A DNA stretch of 64,000 nucleotides from Evansella cellulosilytica DSM 2522 (GTDB lineage Bacteria > Bacillota > Bacilli > Bacillales > Salisediminibacteriaceae), in NCBI RefSeq assembly GCF_000177235.2, contig NC_014829.1, positions 3,100,001-3,164,000 on the forward strand, written 5' to 3'. The notes beneath the pieces were generated by a model, which saw only the letters and a program-made list of their open reading frames with translations, was not told where the DNA came from and searched no databases. Position 1 is the first letter of the stretch. Each line of letters opens with the position of its first letter. Below are positions 18,996 through 27,809 of the stretch, piece after piece. The position numbers and the translations under genes are program-made.

Positions 18996-19722
18996 AAATG
19001 TGATGAAGGATGATAAAAATGAAGAATAGTAAACTGTTTATTATTTCAACAATTCCTATATTCATAGGCTTCTTTAATAGCTGTTTTGGAAATGCAATTG
19101 CTTTAAGGAATGTAATAATGAAGACAATAGCTATAAGATAATATTGCAGATAAATAGTGATGATTACTATTGCAATATGGTACGCAAATGACCATTTGTG
19201 GAATAACCGGTTATTCTTTTCCCTTATTAATGATTTAACATGAAAAACACTGCTAGTAAAGTATAAAACAGTTAAAAACAAGTAAGTAAATACATGACCT
19301 TGTAAAACATTTCCACTTATAATATGAGCAATAGGCAAAAGACTAGATAACGCAACAATAGCGATCAAATCATTAATAAACCATCTTTCCCTCTTTGTTT
19401 TTGCAAAATAAACGTTACAAGCAAATAGGGCAATAATAACGCTTCCTATAAATAGAATATGTGGGTATATGATCACGTAAGGAACAGTAAACATCCCCCC
19501 TATGATCATGTATACTATGAAGGATGGCCACACATCACTTTTTTTCGTATTTCTTATATACGTTAATAAAGGCGATTGGGCAAAATAAAAGGAAAATACT
19601 CCTAAAAAAAATAGTAGGTGTCCCCATTGAAAACCGCTAGTTATTGCTCCTATCCAGTAAGGGACAATAAGCATCGCCCACGCACCATGCTCTCTTGGAA
19701 TGTACCATTTCATCTCATTCAC
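18994..19722 (-). CDS. ywiC: YwiC-family membrane protein
   Basis: 242 residues with about eight membrane helices and the family opening YIPREHGAWAMLIVPYWIGA. B. subtilis ywiC lies beside fnr and narGHJI and is part of the anaerobic/nitrate neighbourhood; its function is not established. Here too it lies close to fnr and narK, and an exact Fnr box sits 41.5 bp ahead of a predicted start for this gene. It is probably an Fnr target made under low oxygen. Confidence 0.88.
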   Translation of the reverse strand: MNEMKWYIPREHGAWAMLIVPYWIGAITSGFQWGHLLFFLGVFSFYFAQSPLLTYIRNTKKSDVWPSFIVYMIIGGMFTVPYVIIYPHILFIGSVIIALFACNVYFAKTKRERWFINDLIAIVALSSLLPIAHIISGNVLQGHVFTYLFLTVLYFTSSVFHVKSLIREKNNRLFHKWSFAYHIAIVIITIYLQYYLIAIVFIITFLKAIAFPKQLLKKPMNIGIVEIINSLLFFIFIILHHI

Positions 19723-19856
19723 CTCTCTAAAACAACTTTATATTTTGTCTATGTTAAAACTTTGTTGATCATTTCCGCTTCAATATGCTCAGTTGCCACA
19801 GTGGGCTCGCACCTTCGTTAAAATCAATACTCTCCTTTAACAGAGGCTATATTTTA

Positions 19857-19899
19857 ATAATAAAGGAATTTTAACATAAAGTTTGTGATAAATATCACA
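19857..19899 (-). promoter_or_regulatory. Fnr-dependent promoter of ywiC
   Basis: TGTGATAAATATCACA (19884-19899) is an exact Fnr box centred at 19891.5. A TATTAT -10 on the minus strand (19857-19862) puts the box at -41.5, the class II Fnr position. In the other direction, toward 19985, the best -10 (TATACA at 19927) would place it near -47.5. A second inverted repeat, TGATGT-N5-ACATCA (19919-19935), lies on that side. Confidence 0.85.
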
Positions 19900-19984
19900 T
19901 TTCATAAAGACATATATGTGATGTTTTATACATCATATACAGACTTTATTTGTTATTGTAATGTACATATAAGGAGGTTTTTAT

Positions 19985-20521
19985 ATGTTAAGTGTAAAGA
20001 TTACGTACAAAAAAGAGCCTAATCTTCATGAGTTTCTTGAAGATTTAGGTTTTAAAAATAAAAATGGTATATTTGTTAAGAAGCTCTCTAAAATCTCTAG
20101 AAAAGAGCTAAAAGGCCAATTAGATAAAGACCTTTTAGTTCTCACTTTTCCTGAAAATGTAACAATGGATGATTGTGAGCAAATTTATGGTTTAATTAAA
20201 AGCATTGATGATAATCTCGATTGCCACATCGATGATGCTAAAGCACATTTAGGCTATGACTCAGAAGGTAACAAAGTTAATGTATACCATGGATTTCCAT
20301 CATGGACAAAATATATCAATAAAGCGAAACACCGTTCTCTAGAAGGACAACGAGTTGTCATTTTCCATGGTGAAGAAGAACTCGGTCACGGTATTCTTTT
20401 AACGTACGAGGAAGTAGTTAGCGATGATCACAAAATAAAATCCATTTCCTGTACTCTTTTAACTACTTCAGGGGAACAATCTTTTTTTGGTGAAGATCTA
20501 CACCTCGAACCTTTAATGTAA
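19985..20521 (+). CDS. Hypothetical protein, probable Fnr-region gene
   Basis: 178 residues, cytoplasmic, no membrane segment, with AAGGAGG before the ATG. The middle has acidic stretches (DDCEQIYGLIKSIDDNLD) and the C-terminal part looks like a small beta-domain (QRVVIFHGEEELGHGILLTY). I recognise no family; B. subtilis has an uncharacterised ywiD next to ywiC, and I cannot confirm a match. It shares a regulatory region with ywiC and converges with the second fnr, so a role in anaerobic growth is an inference. Confidence 0.7.
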   Translation: MLSVKITYKKEPNLHEFLEDLGFKNKNGIFVKKLSKISRKELKGQLDKDLLVLTFPENVTMDDCEQIYGLIKSIDDNLDCHIDDAKAHLGYDSEGNKVNVYHGFPSWTKYINKAKHRSLEGQRVVIFHGEEELGHGILLTYEEVVSDDHKIKSISCTLLTTSGEQSFFGEDLHLEPLM

Positions 20522-20552
20522 AAAAAGCGCGAGGCACTATATCGCCTTGCGC
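20521..20552 (-). terminator. Terminator of the second fnr gene
   Basis: On the minus strand GCGCAAGGC pairs with GCCTCGCGC (one G-T pair) and is followed by T6. It overlaps the stop of the convergent gene and may work both ways. Confidence 0.85.
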
Positions 20553-20564
20553 AGGAAACCCTTT

Positions 20565-21275
20565 TTAAATTGTACATATTTCAACTGGACAATCACCACA
20601 ATGTAAATAATCTTTAAAAAATTGTATATTATGAATAGTAATATATCCGTCTTTCATCGATAAGATATTAGTTTTTTTCAAATCATTGAGCATACGATTG
20701 ACACTTTCACGTGTCGTCCCTATATAGTTTGCAATATCTTGGTTTGTTAGTTGTACATTAATAAAGATGGAACCATCTCTATCTTCACCATATGAATTAC
20801 TAAATCGTATCAGTGTTGAATATAAGGCACCAGTCTTTCCACAAAGAATTAGATCGCGAAACTTTGCTTGTGTAGACTGTGTATGTCTTGCAAACCATTT
20901 CATAAAGGCAACAGCAATTTCACCATTTTCACGAAATAACTCTTCTAATGTATGTCTATCAAATCGAACAAGTGTAGCATCATCAATCACTTCGGCCGTT
21001 ACACTAATTGCCATTTCATTAAATAATCCTACCTCACCGACAAGTTCGTCTTTCTGCTTTAAATGAACGGAAAACTCTTTTCCATCCGCTGTCATTTTAC
21101 TTAACCGCACTTTGCCAGAGCACACTAAATATACATGCTCAGGAAAATCCCCTTCGTAAAAGAGAAATGTTCCACTTTTTACTTTTATCTCTAATCCATA
21201 ACTAAGTAATAGCTTTTGGTTTTCCTCTGAGAGTTCATTAAAGAATCTTTTCATCTGGAGTTGCTTCTTATTCAT
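20565..21275 (-). CDS. fnr: Fnr-type [4Fe-4S] Crp/Fnr regulator, second paralogue
   Basis: 236 residues with the same layout as the protein at 7612: sensory beta-barrel, dimer helix, helix-turn-helix (LTNQDIANYIGTTRESVNRMLNDL), and C226-x2-C229-x4-C234 (CGDCPVEIC) with Asp141 as likely fourth cluster ligand, as in B. subtilis Fnr. It lies beside ywiC and narK, so it is the positional match to B. subtilis fnr. No Fnr box is seen in its own upstream region (21276-21556). Its probable targets are the six boxes between 19.9 and 30.9 kb. Confidence 0.94.
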   Translation of the reverse strand: MNKKQLQMKRFFNELSEENQKLLLSYGLEIKVKSGTFLFYEGDFPEHVYLVCSGKVRLSKMTADGKEFSVHLKQKDELVGEVGLFNEMAISVTAEVIDDATLVRFDRHTLEELFRENGEIAVAFMKWFARHTQSTQAKFRDLILCGKTGALYSTLIRFSNSYGEDRDGSIFINVQLTNQDIANYIGTTRESVNRMLNDLKKTNILSMKDGYITIHNIQFFKDYLHCGDCPVEICTI

Positions 21276-21556
21276 GAGAAAACCCTACTTTCTGTCATTC
21301 GTTTTGCATTTATTTTACTACCCTTATGTTAACACTATTCGTATAGGTAAAAGTGATAATAATTTGACTATTGTATGACAGTTACTTTTTCCCAATCACT
21401 ATGCCTAATGTACGTTAATTGTTCGTCTTTTTCTATCTTTTGTCACTTATCGAAAAGTGAAACGAGCGTCTCTGCTGTTGAAAAGAAAACTGGTTTGAGA
21501 TAGCTCAATCCAGTTTGTGTAAATAATAATATATTCATTTAATGAAGGGATTGAGG

Positions 21557-21598
21557 CTGCATTCTAATAAGATAATCTCCACTAAACTAGAATGCAGC
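21557..21598. repeat. Hairpin downstream of narK
   Basis: GCTGCATTCTA pairs with TAGAATGCAGC around a 20-nt loop. It lacks a T run in either direction, so it may protect the mRNA end rather than terminate. Confidence 0.6.
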
Positions 21599-21632
21599 AA
21601 TTAAATCTCTCCCACGCGTCAAGGTTAAATAT

Positions 21633-22925
21633 TTAACATTTCACTTCAGCATTTTTTCTCGAGTAGTAGTACCAGTTCATTACTAAACTGATTACATAGT
21701 AAGCTATGAAAATATAAAGAGCCAAATTTGCTGTTCCAGTAGTATCTATAGACCAACCAAAAATGCTAGGAATCAGATATGCTCCATATGCTGCAATTGC
21801 TGCTGTAAAACCTAACACTGCGGCTGCTTCTTTCTGATTAAAGATGAACGGAATCATTCTAAATGTTGATCCATTTGCGATACCAGTGGCAAAAAATAAT
21901 ACGATAAACATAATCAAAAACCCTGTGAAATTACCAGCATTATAAAAGTAAAGAACACCGAGTGTTGCTCCTATCATTAAAATAATGTCCCAAAAGGTAA
22001 CAAATGCTCCACCTAATTTATCTGAAAGCCAACCACCTAGTGGTCTAATCGCAGCACCAATAAAGGGACCAATAAATGCAAATGCCATCGCATTGACCTC
22101 AGGAAATTCTGTGCGAATGAGCAATGGAAATGCTGCAGCATAACCGATAAACGAACCAAAACACATCGTGTATAGCCAAGTCATGATCCACGTATGCTTA
22201 TTTTTAAAGATGACTGATTGTTCTTTAATAGATGCTTTCGTACCAGGTAAATTATCCATACCAAAAATAGCAGCAATAACCGTCAGTATAATTGGAATCA
22301 CCCAAATAAAAGCTGCATTTTGTAAGTAAACCTGGGTTCCGTCCCCTAAGTATTGAGGCGCTCCTGCAAATGCTCCAAACAGTGCAAAGGTAACTACAAG
22401 TGGTGCAAGTAATTGCACTGCACTAACACCTAAGTTTCCGATTCCCGCATTTAATCCAAGCGCAGTTCCTTTAGCCTTTTTCGGGTAGAAAAAGCTTATG
22501 TTTGACATGCTTGATGAAAAGTTTCCACCACCGAATCCACAAAGGGCGGCTAATATAGCCATTGTTATAAATGGTGTATCCGGATTTTGAACTGCAATAC
22601 CAATTCCTACTGAAGGTATCAATAAGGAGGCTGTGCTAATAACAGTCCAATTTCTCCCACCAAAAATAGGTACTAAAAAAGTATAAATAATTCTTAAAGT
22701 TGCACCTGTAAGTCCAGGTAGTGCAGCAAGTAAAAAGAGTTCTCTATCGGTAAAAGAAAACCCAACATCATTTAAATTTACCGCTACTACAGACCAAATT
22801 TGCCAAACTGCAAACGCAAGAAATAGTGAAGGTATTGATATCCATAAATTTCTTCGCGCATGATACTTCCCCTCTGTATCCCAAAAATGTTCATCCTCTG
22901 GATTCCATTTTGTGATTCTCGCCAT
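21633..22925 (-). CDS. narK: NarK-type nitrate/nitrite transporter
   Basis: 430 residues, about 12 membrane helices, major facilitator superfamily. Nitrate/nitrite-porter signatures are seen in the two Gly-rich helices: GFGGGNFSSSMSNISFF with GLNAGIGNLGVS, and the second-half counterpart FATGIANGSTFRMIPFIF. Conserved Arg residues for anion binding lie in ATLRIIYTF and NGSTFRMIPF. It should import nitrate or exchange it for nitrite. As last gene of the Fnr-boxed leftward operon, it indicates nitrate as the substrate of the upstream oxidoreductase. Confidence 0.93.
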   Translation of the reverse strand: MARITKWNPEDEHFWDTEGKYHARRNLWISIPSLFLAFAVWQIWSVVAVNLNDVGFSFTDRELFLLAALPGLTGATLRIIYTFLVPIFGGRNWTVISTASLLIPSVGIGIAVQNPDTPFITMAILAALCGFGGGNFSSSMSNISFFYPKKAKGTALGLNAGIGNLGVSAVQLLAPLVVTFALFGAFAGAPQYLGDGTQVYLQNAAFIWVIPIILTVIAAIFGMDNLPGTKASIKEQSVIFKNKHTWIMTWLYTMCFGSFIGYAAAFPLLIRTEFPEVNAMAFAFIGPFIGAAIRPLGGWLSDKLGGAFVTFWDIILMIGATLGVLYFYNAGNFTGFLIMFIVLFFATGIANGSTFRMIPFIFNQKEAAAVLGFTAAIAAYGAYLIPSIFGWSIDTTGTANLALYIFIAYYVISLVMNWYYYSRKNAEVKC

Positions 22926-22976
22926 TTTTTTATTCCCCCGTTTTTAATGCACTTTGATAACTCCCATACAGTAAGC

Positions 22977-23018
22977 TGACTCAAAAGGTCCCAACTCTCC
23001 CCTTTTGAGTCAACCTCA
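22977..23018. repeat. Intra-operon GACTCA-type hairpin before narK
   Basis: TGACTCAAAAGG (22977-22988) pairs with CCTTTTGAGTCA (23001-23012). It lies between the small membrane gene and narK. Without a T run it may act as an mRNA processing or stability point that gives narK a different level from the genes upstream. Confidence 0.7.
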
Positions 23019-23219
23019 TTAATCCTCACTTCTATATTCAACTTTTCTCCAACGTAAGTACGTTAAGAAAGCGATAACTGCACCTAATACGCCAATACTA
23101 GAATAAGTTACTACAAGGTCATATTCTCTTCCAAGGTAAGCGACTACCGTCCATTGAAGCATTACCACATTGAGGGCTATCGTAAAAATTAACACGGCCC
23201 AACACATTTTTTTACCCAT
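23019..23219 (-). CDS. Small two-helix membrane protein of the oxidoreductase operon
   Basis: 66 residues with two membrane helices (WAVLIFTIALNVVMLQWTVV and SSIGVLGAVIAFLTYLRW) and a charged tail. Its ATG overlaps the end of the Rieske gene by 8 nt (ATGGGTAA), so translation is probably coupled. Family not recognised. It could anchor the exported Rieske protein or help assemble the complex; both are inferences from position. Confidence 0.8.
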   Translation of the reverse strand: MGKKMCWAVLIFTIALNVVMLQWTVVAYLGREYDLVVTYSSIGVLGAVIAFLTYLRWRKVEYRSED

Positions 23220-23745
23220 GACGATACTGCCTCCCTACTGCATAAACCTTCCCTTGGTCAACTTCCACTTCAATAAGCGGTAATTCTCTTTGTGGCGGAC
23301 CGGCGACTGGGTGACCACTATTAACATCAAAATAACCTTTATGACATGGACAGAGTAATATGTCCTCTTCCTTTTGATAAAAAACTGGACACATCAAGTG
23401 GGTACATGCTGAATTATATGCAACAAGCTCACCAGCTGGCGTATGAATTAACAGTGCAGGGTCATTTTCAGTTGGATAGTAAAAAGTTTTAGATTCCCCT
23501 TTAGGTAACGCTTCTAGATCTACAATCTCAACCCTTTCAAAGTCTGGTTCTGTTAAACCCATGACTGCCCTTACGCTAAACGGGACCGTAGCAAGTCCTA
23601 ATCCGATAGAGGCCCCAACGGCAGTTTTTAGAAACGCGCGACGGTTAAATTTGAGATCATCTTGTTGATCAAGATTGCTCGTAAGGTTGACCATGTCACT
23701 TTTAGAATTTTTTCCGTTCCGTTCTTTAGGACATTCTTTTGACAT
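23212..23745 (-). CDS. Tat-exported Rieske [2Fe-2S] protein
   Basis: 177 residues. After a hydrophilic N terminus comes a twin-arginine signal (NRRAFLKTAVGASIGLGLAT), then a Rieske domain with CTHLMC and CPCHKGYFD, holding the two Cys-x-His pairs. The fold is therefore outside the membrane while the partner molybdoenzyme lacks a signal peptide. The ATG at 23745 has AGGAG 8 nt upstream; a GTG at 23754 is less likely. Rieske proteins carry electrons in quinol-oxidising complexes. It lies between the ferredoxin gene and the small membrane gene. Confidence 0.92.
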   Translation of the reverse strand: MSKECPKERNGKNSKSDMVNLTSNLDQQDDLKFNRRAFLKTAVGASIGLGLATVPFSVRAVMGLTEPDFERVEIVDLEALPKGESKTFYYPTENDPALLIHTPAGELVAYNSACTHLMCPVFYQKEEDILLCPCHKGYFDVNSGHPVAGPPQRELPLIEVEVDQGKVYAVGRQYRHG

Positions 23746-23780
23746 TTCTTCCACTCCTTTCTACCTATATTTTTTCATTA

Positions 23781-24323
23781 TTAGTCTGTATACACTCCGA
23801 AAAACTCTGGTACATACTGCCATTTGTCATTTTCTGATGGTTTTTTTCCTTCAATTAAGTTCATTTGTGTTCTACGACGACGAAGTTCCATCATTTCTTC
23901 ATGATCAATAAATCTTATTGCATCACTCGGACATACCGACGCACACATCGGAGCAATTTCGTGCTTCGTCCTGTCGTAACACATATCACATTTATACATT
24001 TTGTTTTCTTCAAAATCGAATTTCGGTATGCCAAATGGGCATCCAAACGTACAGTTACGACAGCCAATACATTTTTCTTCCATTGCAGAAAGTACTACAC
24101 CATCGTCTGTTATTTGAATTGCATTAGCAGGACAAACACGCGCACATGCTGGATCTTTACATTGCATACAAAGCATCGGGAACGTTTGACGACTTTCCGT
24201 AAAATCGATATATTCTACATAGTTTCTTTCCTTACTATCATGTCCACCGCACTCTCTACAAGCTGCTTGGCAGGCCCGACACCCTATACAACGCTCAAAT
24301 TCTAAATACATTACTTTTTTCAT
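23781..24323 (-). CDS. Four-cluster ferredoxin-like electron-transfer subunit
   Basis: 180 residues with four Cys groups for [4Fe-4S] clusters: CIGCRACQAAC, CMQCKDPACARVCP, CIGCRNCTFGCP and CDMCYDRTKHEIAPMCASVCP. This is the DmsB/NrfC/PhsB type of subunit that carries electrons between a membrane cytochrome and a molybdopterin enzyme. No signal peptide, so cytoplasmic. AAGGAGG precedes the ATG. It directly follows the molybdoenzyme gene (13-nt gap). Confidence 0.93.
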   Translation of the reverse strand: MKKVMYLEFERCIGCRACQAACRECGGHDSKERNYVEYIDFTESRQTFPMLCMQCKDPACARVCPANAIQITDDGVVLSAMEEKCIGCRNCTFGCPFGIPKFDFEENKMYKCDMCYDRTKHEIAPMCASVCPSDAIRFIDHEEMMELRRRRTQMNLIEGKKPSENDKWQYVPEFFGVYTD

Positions 24324-24336
24324 TGATCGTTCCTCC

Positions 24337-26460
24337 TTACACCTTTTTTAATTTCACGGCACACACTTTAAACTCAGGCATACGTGATGTTGGATCTAAA
24401 GCCGGATTAGTTAACTTATTTACAGACAGCTCTTTTCCCCAGTGATACGGGATAAAGACATGGTCCTTTCTAATTGCTTTCGTTATTTTTGATTTCACTG
24501 TCATCGATCCACGTTTTGTTTCTAAAAACACGTCATCACCATCTTGAATCGCATATGTCGAAGCGAGATCTGGATGCATTTCTACGTACGGTTCAGGACA
24601 TTTTTCCATTAAGAAATCTGTTCTTCTTGTTTGTGTACCGGATAAATAGTGAAAAACGACACGTCCAGTTGTTAATGTATGTGGATAATCATCACTAGGC
24701 GTTTCATCTGGCTCTTGCCAGTCCACGACTGCTAAATTAGCTTTTCCATCAGGTGTTTCAAATTTTTCTTTAAACATCGTTGGTGTTCCTGGGTGGTCCT
24801 CAGAAGGACATGGCCAAAAGATACCATCTTCCTTTTCTATTCTTTCGTATGTGATTCCAAAGTAGTCTGCTTTACCACCCTTTGAAGCTATTCTAAACTC
24901 TTGGAAAATCTGATCGACATTTTCATAACCGAAGTACTGATCTTTCCCCATTCGTTCAGCAATTAAGTTCATAATTTCCCAGTCAGGCTTCGACTCTCCA
25001 ATTGGATCCTTTACCTTTCGAATTCGAATAACTCTACCTTCTAGGTTTGTCGTAGTCCCTTCATCTTCTGCCCAAGTCGTTGCAGGAAGGATAACATCGG
25101 CAAATTCTGCTGTTTCAGATAAGAAAAAGTCACTTACAACCATAAAATCAAGCTTATTAAACCCATCCCAAATATAGTGATTGTTTGGTGCAGAAACTGC
25201 TGGGTTACTACAAATAACATGCATCGCTCGAATGTTTCCTGCTTGTATTTCATCAAACATTTCATAAGCGGAAACACCTGCTTTTGGCATTTCAGATGGA
25301 TCGATACCCCACACTTTTGAAACGTATTCGACATGATCAGGGTTATCAATTTTACGATATCCTGGCAATGCATCAGCTTTTTGTCCGTGTTCACGACCAC
25401 CTTGGCCGTTCCCTTGTCCAGTAAACGTGGCAACACCTGAAGCAAATTTACCTATTTGACCTCTTAAAAGGGCCATAGAAGTATATAAACAAACATTATC
25501 TACACCTTTTGATTGCTGCTCTACACCTCTAGCAAACATTACAACAGATCTTGGTGATTTCCCGAATATTTGAGCTGCTTTTATTAGCTTTTCAACTGAA
25601 ACCCCTGTAATTTCTGAAGTGTATTTAGGAGTAAACTTTTTCACGGACTCTTTTAACTGTTCAAAATTGTTACATCTTTCGTTCACATATTCTTCATCTA
25701 CATAACCGCCTTGAATGAGAAGATGCATCATGCCATTTGCTAACGCAGAATCTGTTCCTGCCTTTAGATCAAGGTGAACATCTGCGATTCTTGCAGTTGG
25801 TGTTTCTCTTGGGTCCGCAACGATCATTTTTGCTCCTTTATCACGTGCTTTCCAAAGCCATTGAATAGTAGTTGGATGACATTCTGCAGTGTTAGATCCT
25901 GCCATAAAGAAGCAATCTGTATGCTCTAGCTCTGGCCAAGGGAGTGTCGATCCACGATCTAATCCGAGAGTTTTCATAAACCCGCCAGCCGCAGAGGACA
26001 TACAAAAACGACCATTATAATCAACGTAGCGCGTGCCAAGGCCCACTCTTGCATATTTTCCGACTAAATAACACTTTTCATTTGTCATTGACACCCCACC
26101 GAACACTGACAAAGCATCTTTACCATGTTCTTTCTGAATACGTTTAAAGTTCTTTTCTATAAGATCTAAAGCTTCTCCCCAACTACTTTCAACGAATTTG
26201 CCATTCTTTTTTATTAGTGGTCTTTTTATACGTTCAGGATGATCAATCGTTTGATATGCCGTCACACCTTTAGGGCACATTTTCCCTTTCGTAACTGGCC
26301 AATCATATCGTGGTTCTACACCTACAACATTTCCAGTTTTTTCGTTTACACGAATGTGCATCCCACATTGCATACCACAGTAACAGCAGTGAGTCGTAAT
26401 GAGTTTTTCACCTTTATGCTGAAGGTTTTTAACCCCTGGCTTTACAACAAATTGTGTCAT
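24337..26460 (-). CDS. Molybdopterin oxidoreductase, NasC/NapA-like probable nitrate reductase
   Basis: 707 residues of the DMSO-reductase superfamily. An N-terminal [4Fe-4S] site is formed by C25-x2-C28-x3-C32...C62 (CCYCGMQC and MCPKG). Cys153 in GRFCMSSA is the expected Mo ligand, as in Nap/Nas enzymes. The cofactor region NGQGGREHGQKADALPGYR and the C-terminal molybdopterin domain are present. There is no Tat or Sec signal, so it is cytoplasmic. From Cys ligation and the linked narK it is most likely a nitrate reductase, here with a respiratory rather than NADH-linked gene set. Another substrate cannot be excluded. Its ATG directly follows the stop of the cytochrome b gene. Confidence 0.88.
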   Translation of the reverse strand: MTQFVVKPGVKNLQHKGEKLITTHCCYCGMQCGMHIRVNEKTGNVVGVEPRYDWPVTKGKMCPKGVTAYQTIDHPERIKRPLIKKNGKFVESSWGEALDLIEKNFKRIQKEHGKDALSVFGGVSMTNEKCYLVGKYARVGLGTRYVDYNGRFCMSSAAGGFMKTLGLDRGSTLPWPELEHTDCFFMAGSNTAECHPTTIQWLWKARDKGAKMIVADPRETPTARIADVHLDLKAGTDSALANGMMHLLIQGGYVDEEYVNERCNNFEQLKESVKKFTPKYTSEITGVSVEKLIKAAQIFGKSPRSVVMFARGVEQQSKGVDNVCLYTSMALLRGQIGKFASGVATFTGQGNGQGGREHGQKADALPGYRKIDNPDHVEYVSKVWGIDPSEMPKAGVSAYEMFDEIQAGNIRAMHVICSNPAVSAPNNHYIWDGFNKLDFMVVSDFFLSETAEFADVILPATTWAEDEGTTTNLEGRVIRIRKVKDPIGESKPDWEIMNLIAERMGKDQYFGYENVDQIFQEFRIASKGGKADYFGITYERIEKEDGIFWPCPSEDHPGTPTMFKEKFETPDGKANLAVVDWQEPDETPSDDYPHTLTTGRVVFHYLSGTQTRRTDFLMEKCPEPYVEMHPDLASTYAIQDGDDVFLETKRGSMTVKSKITKAIRKDHVFIPYHWGKELSVNKLTNPALDPTSRMPEFKVCAVKLKKV

Positions 26461-27603
26461 CTAATTGTCCCCCTTATTGTTTCTATCATAAAAATCTTCT
26501 GTTCTTTCTCGTCCAAATCCCGGTATATGAATACCGTTATTCGTTTGAATTGGTCCATTTGATTCCCCAAACGGTGATTTCATGTTCAGCTGACTCATGA
26601 CACGAATTTTTCTTCGACATGCTGTACAGTAATCAGATAACTGCTTTCCATCACTCATTTCAAAGTGGAAAGCCTGAGCCCCTAATATACTTTGTACATC
26701 AGCAATTTGATCATCATTTGAATATTGCTCACCACATCCACTACACTTCTTCGTATCAACACCAACCTCTTCCTGATAGTTCATTGGTACTGCAGCAGCC
26801 ATCGGACGAATCGGTAAGTGAAAGAGCTTTCCAAATGGGAAATATACTAGAAACATAACAGTTGTTACTTGATGTAGAAGTTGTAGTTCTGGATGCATCC
26901 AGCCGCCTAAAAGCTTATAAGATACTGTTAAAAATAAACCTGTAGCTGTCATTGCTAACAATAAATATAGTGGTAACAAATCAAATTCTGCCCTTTGCGT
27001 AACTTGCAAATCTTTATTACCAATTCGACGAACGATCGCCATAATAACACCTATTAAAAGCATAGTTGCTGTAATATTTAAGCCTTCAAATATCATACTT
27101 GCTAAAAATCCATCTGGATGCATTTCAATTGCTGGAATTCCAAAGACAACCATTTGATATGTCGTAGCATCGACTAATCTAAAGTGCATCCATCCAAACG
27201 TTAAACCAAACGTTATCGCTAATGAGCCGATACATCCCCAAGCAATTAGCCAATGTTGAATACCTCTGTAAATTCCTCGTTTAAAAATGTATTTCTGCAA
27301 AATAATATTATCGAAAAGCGTTTTTAATATAGATTTAAAATTTCTTTTTTGACGTTTTTTCGTTTTCATATTTTTAAATGACCGTTTTAATACTTCTCTA
27401 GTTGCAGGACGCATTGCCCAAGAAGTTAACCGAACTGTCATTCCGATAAAAAATATATACGATGCAACCATATATCCAGATAACATTAAATCTATCTTTG
27501 CAAACTGCCCAGTTCCAATCCACATAAGGACAAACAAAATCATAACAACGAAAAATGAGTACATACTAGCTTTTGAATAAAAGGATCTTTCTATATTCCT
27601 CAT
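26461..27603 (-). CDS. NarI/DsrM-like membrane cytochrome b with a Cys4 tail
   Basis: 380 residues. Six or so membrane helices hold candidate haem ligands, such as His in IQHWLIAWG, WMHFRLV, GWMHPELQLLHQ and FPFGKLFHLPIRP; the last two resemble the NarI, HdrE and DsrM quinol-oxidising cytochromes. A cytoplasmic C-terminal part carries two CxxC pairs (CSGCGEQ and CTACRRK), possibly binding zinc or iron. GGAGG precedes the ATG. It is the first gene of the operon, under a box-plus-TACAAT Fnr promoter, and should pass quinol electrons to the ferredoxin and molybdoenzyme. Confidence 0.85.
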   Translation of the reverse strand: MRNIERSFYSKASMYSFFVVMILFVLMWIGTGQFAKIDLMLSGYMVASYIFFIGMTVRLTSWAMRPATREVLKRSFKNMKTKKRQKRNFKSILKTLFDNIILQKYIFKRGIYRGIQHWLIAWGCIGSLAITFGLTFGWMHFRLVDATTYQMVVFGIPAIEMHPDGFLASMIFEGLNITATMLLIGVIMAIVRRIGNKDLQVTQRAEFDLLPLYLLLAMTATGLFLTVSYKLLGGWMHPELQLLHQVTTVMFLVYFPFGKLFHLPIRPMAAAVPMNYQEEVGVDTKKCSGCGEQYSNDDQIADVQSILGAQAFHFEMSDGKQLSDYCTACRRKIRVMSQLNMKSPFGESNGPIQTNNGIHIPGFGRERTEDFYDRNNKGDN

Positions 27604-27651
27604 GGTTTGTTACCTCCATCTATTAGCAATTAAATTCTTTAACATGCTTTC

Positions 27652-27694
27652 ATTGTAGAAATCTATCGTCACAACTACTGTGATATCTCTCACA
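27652..27694 (-). promoter_or_regulatory. Fnr-dependent promoter of the nitrate reductase-like operon (box 1)
   Basis: TGTGATATCTCTCACA (27679-27694) is an exact Fnr box. TACAAT on the minus strand (27652-27657) places its centre exactly at -41.5, with the transcript start near 27645, about 40 nt before the cytochrome gene. Confidence 0.92.
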
Positions 27695-27701
27695 GTTAAA
27701 G

Positions 27702-27717
27702 TGTGATTTTCATCACA
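27702..27717. promoter_or_regulatory. Fnr box 2
   Basis: TGTGATTTTCATCACA, an exact TGTGA-N6-TCACA palindrome centred 23 bp upstream of box 1. It may bind a second Fnr dimer. Confidence 0.88.
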
Positions 27718-27737
27718 CTGATACTGTTGATGTGAGG

Positions 27738-27753
27738 TGTGAAAAAAATCACA
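27738..27753. promoter_or_regulatory. Fnr box 3
   Basis: TGTGAAAAAAATCACA, an exact box centred 59 bp upstream of box 1. On the plus strand a TACAAT at 27777-27782 would place it near -43.5, so weak divergent transcription is possible, but no gene is seen that way. Confidence 0.85.
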
Positions 27754-27809
27754 ATTTGTATAAACGTTGTCACACCTACAATTTTTAGTCATTATTTTTT
27801 GTCTACCGA

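Noticed and set aside
22787-23041. Minus-strand frame between the small membrane gene and narK
   Set aside because: It crosses the hairpin and the first part of narK in another frame; narK has the better start and clear homology.
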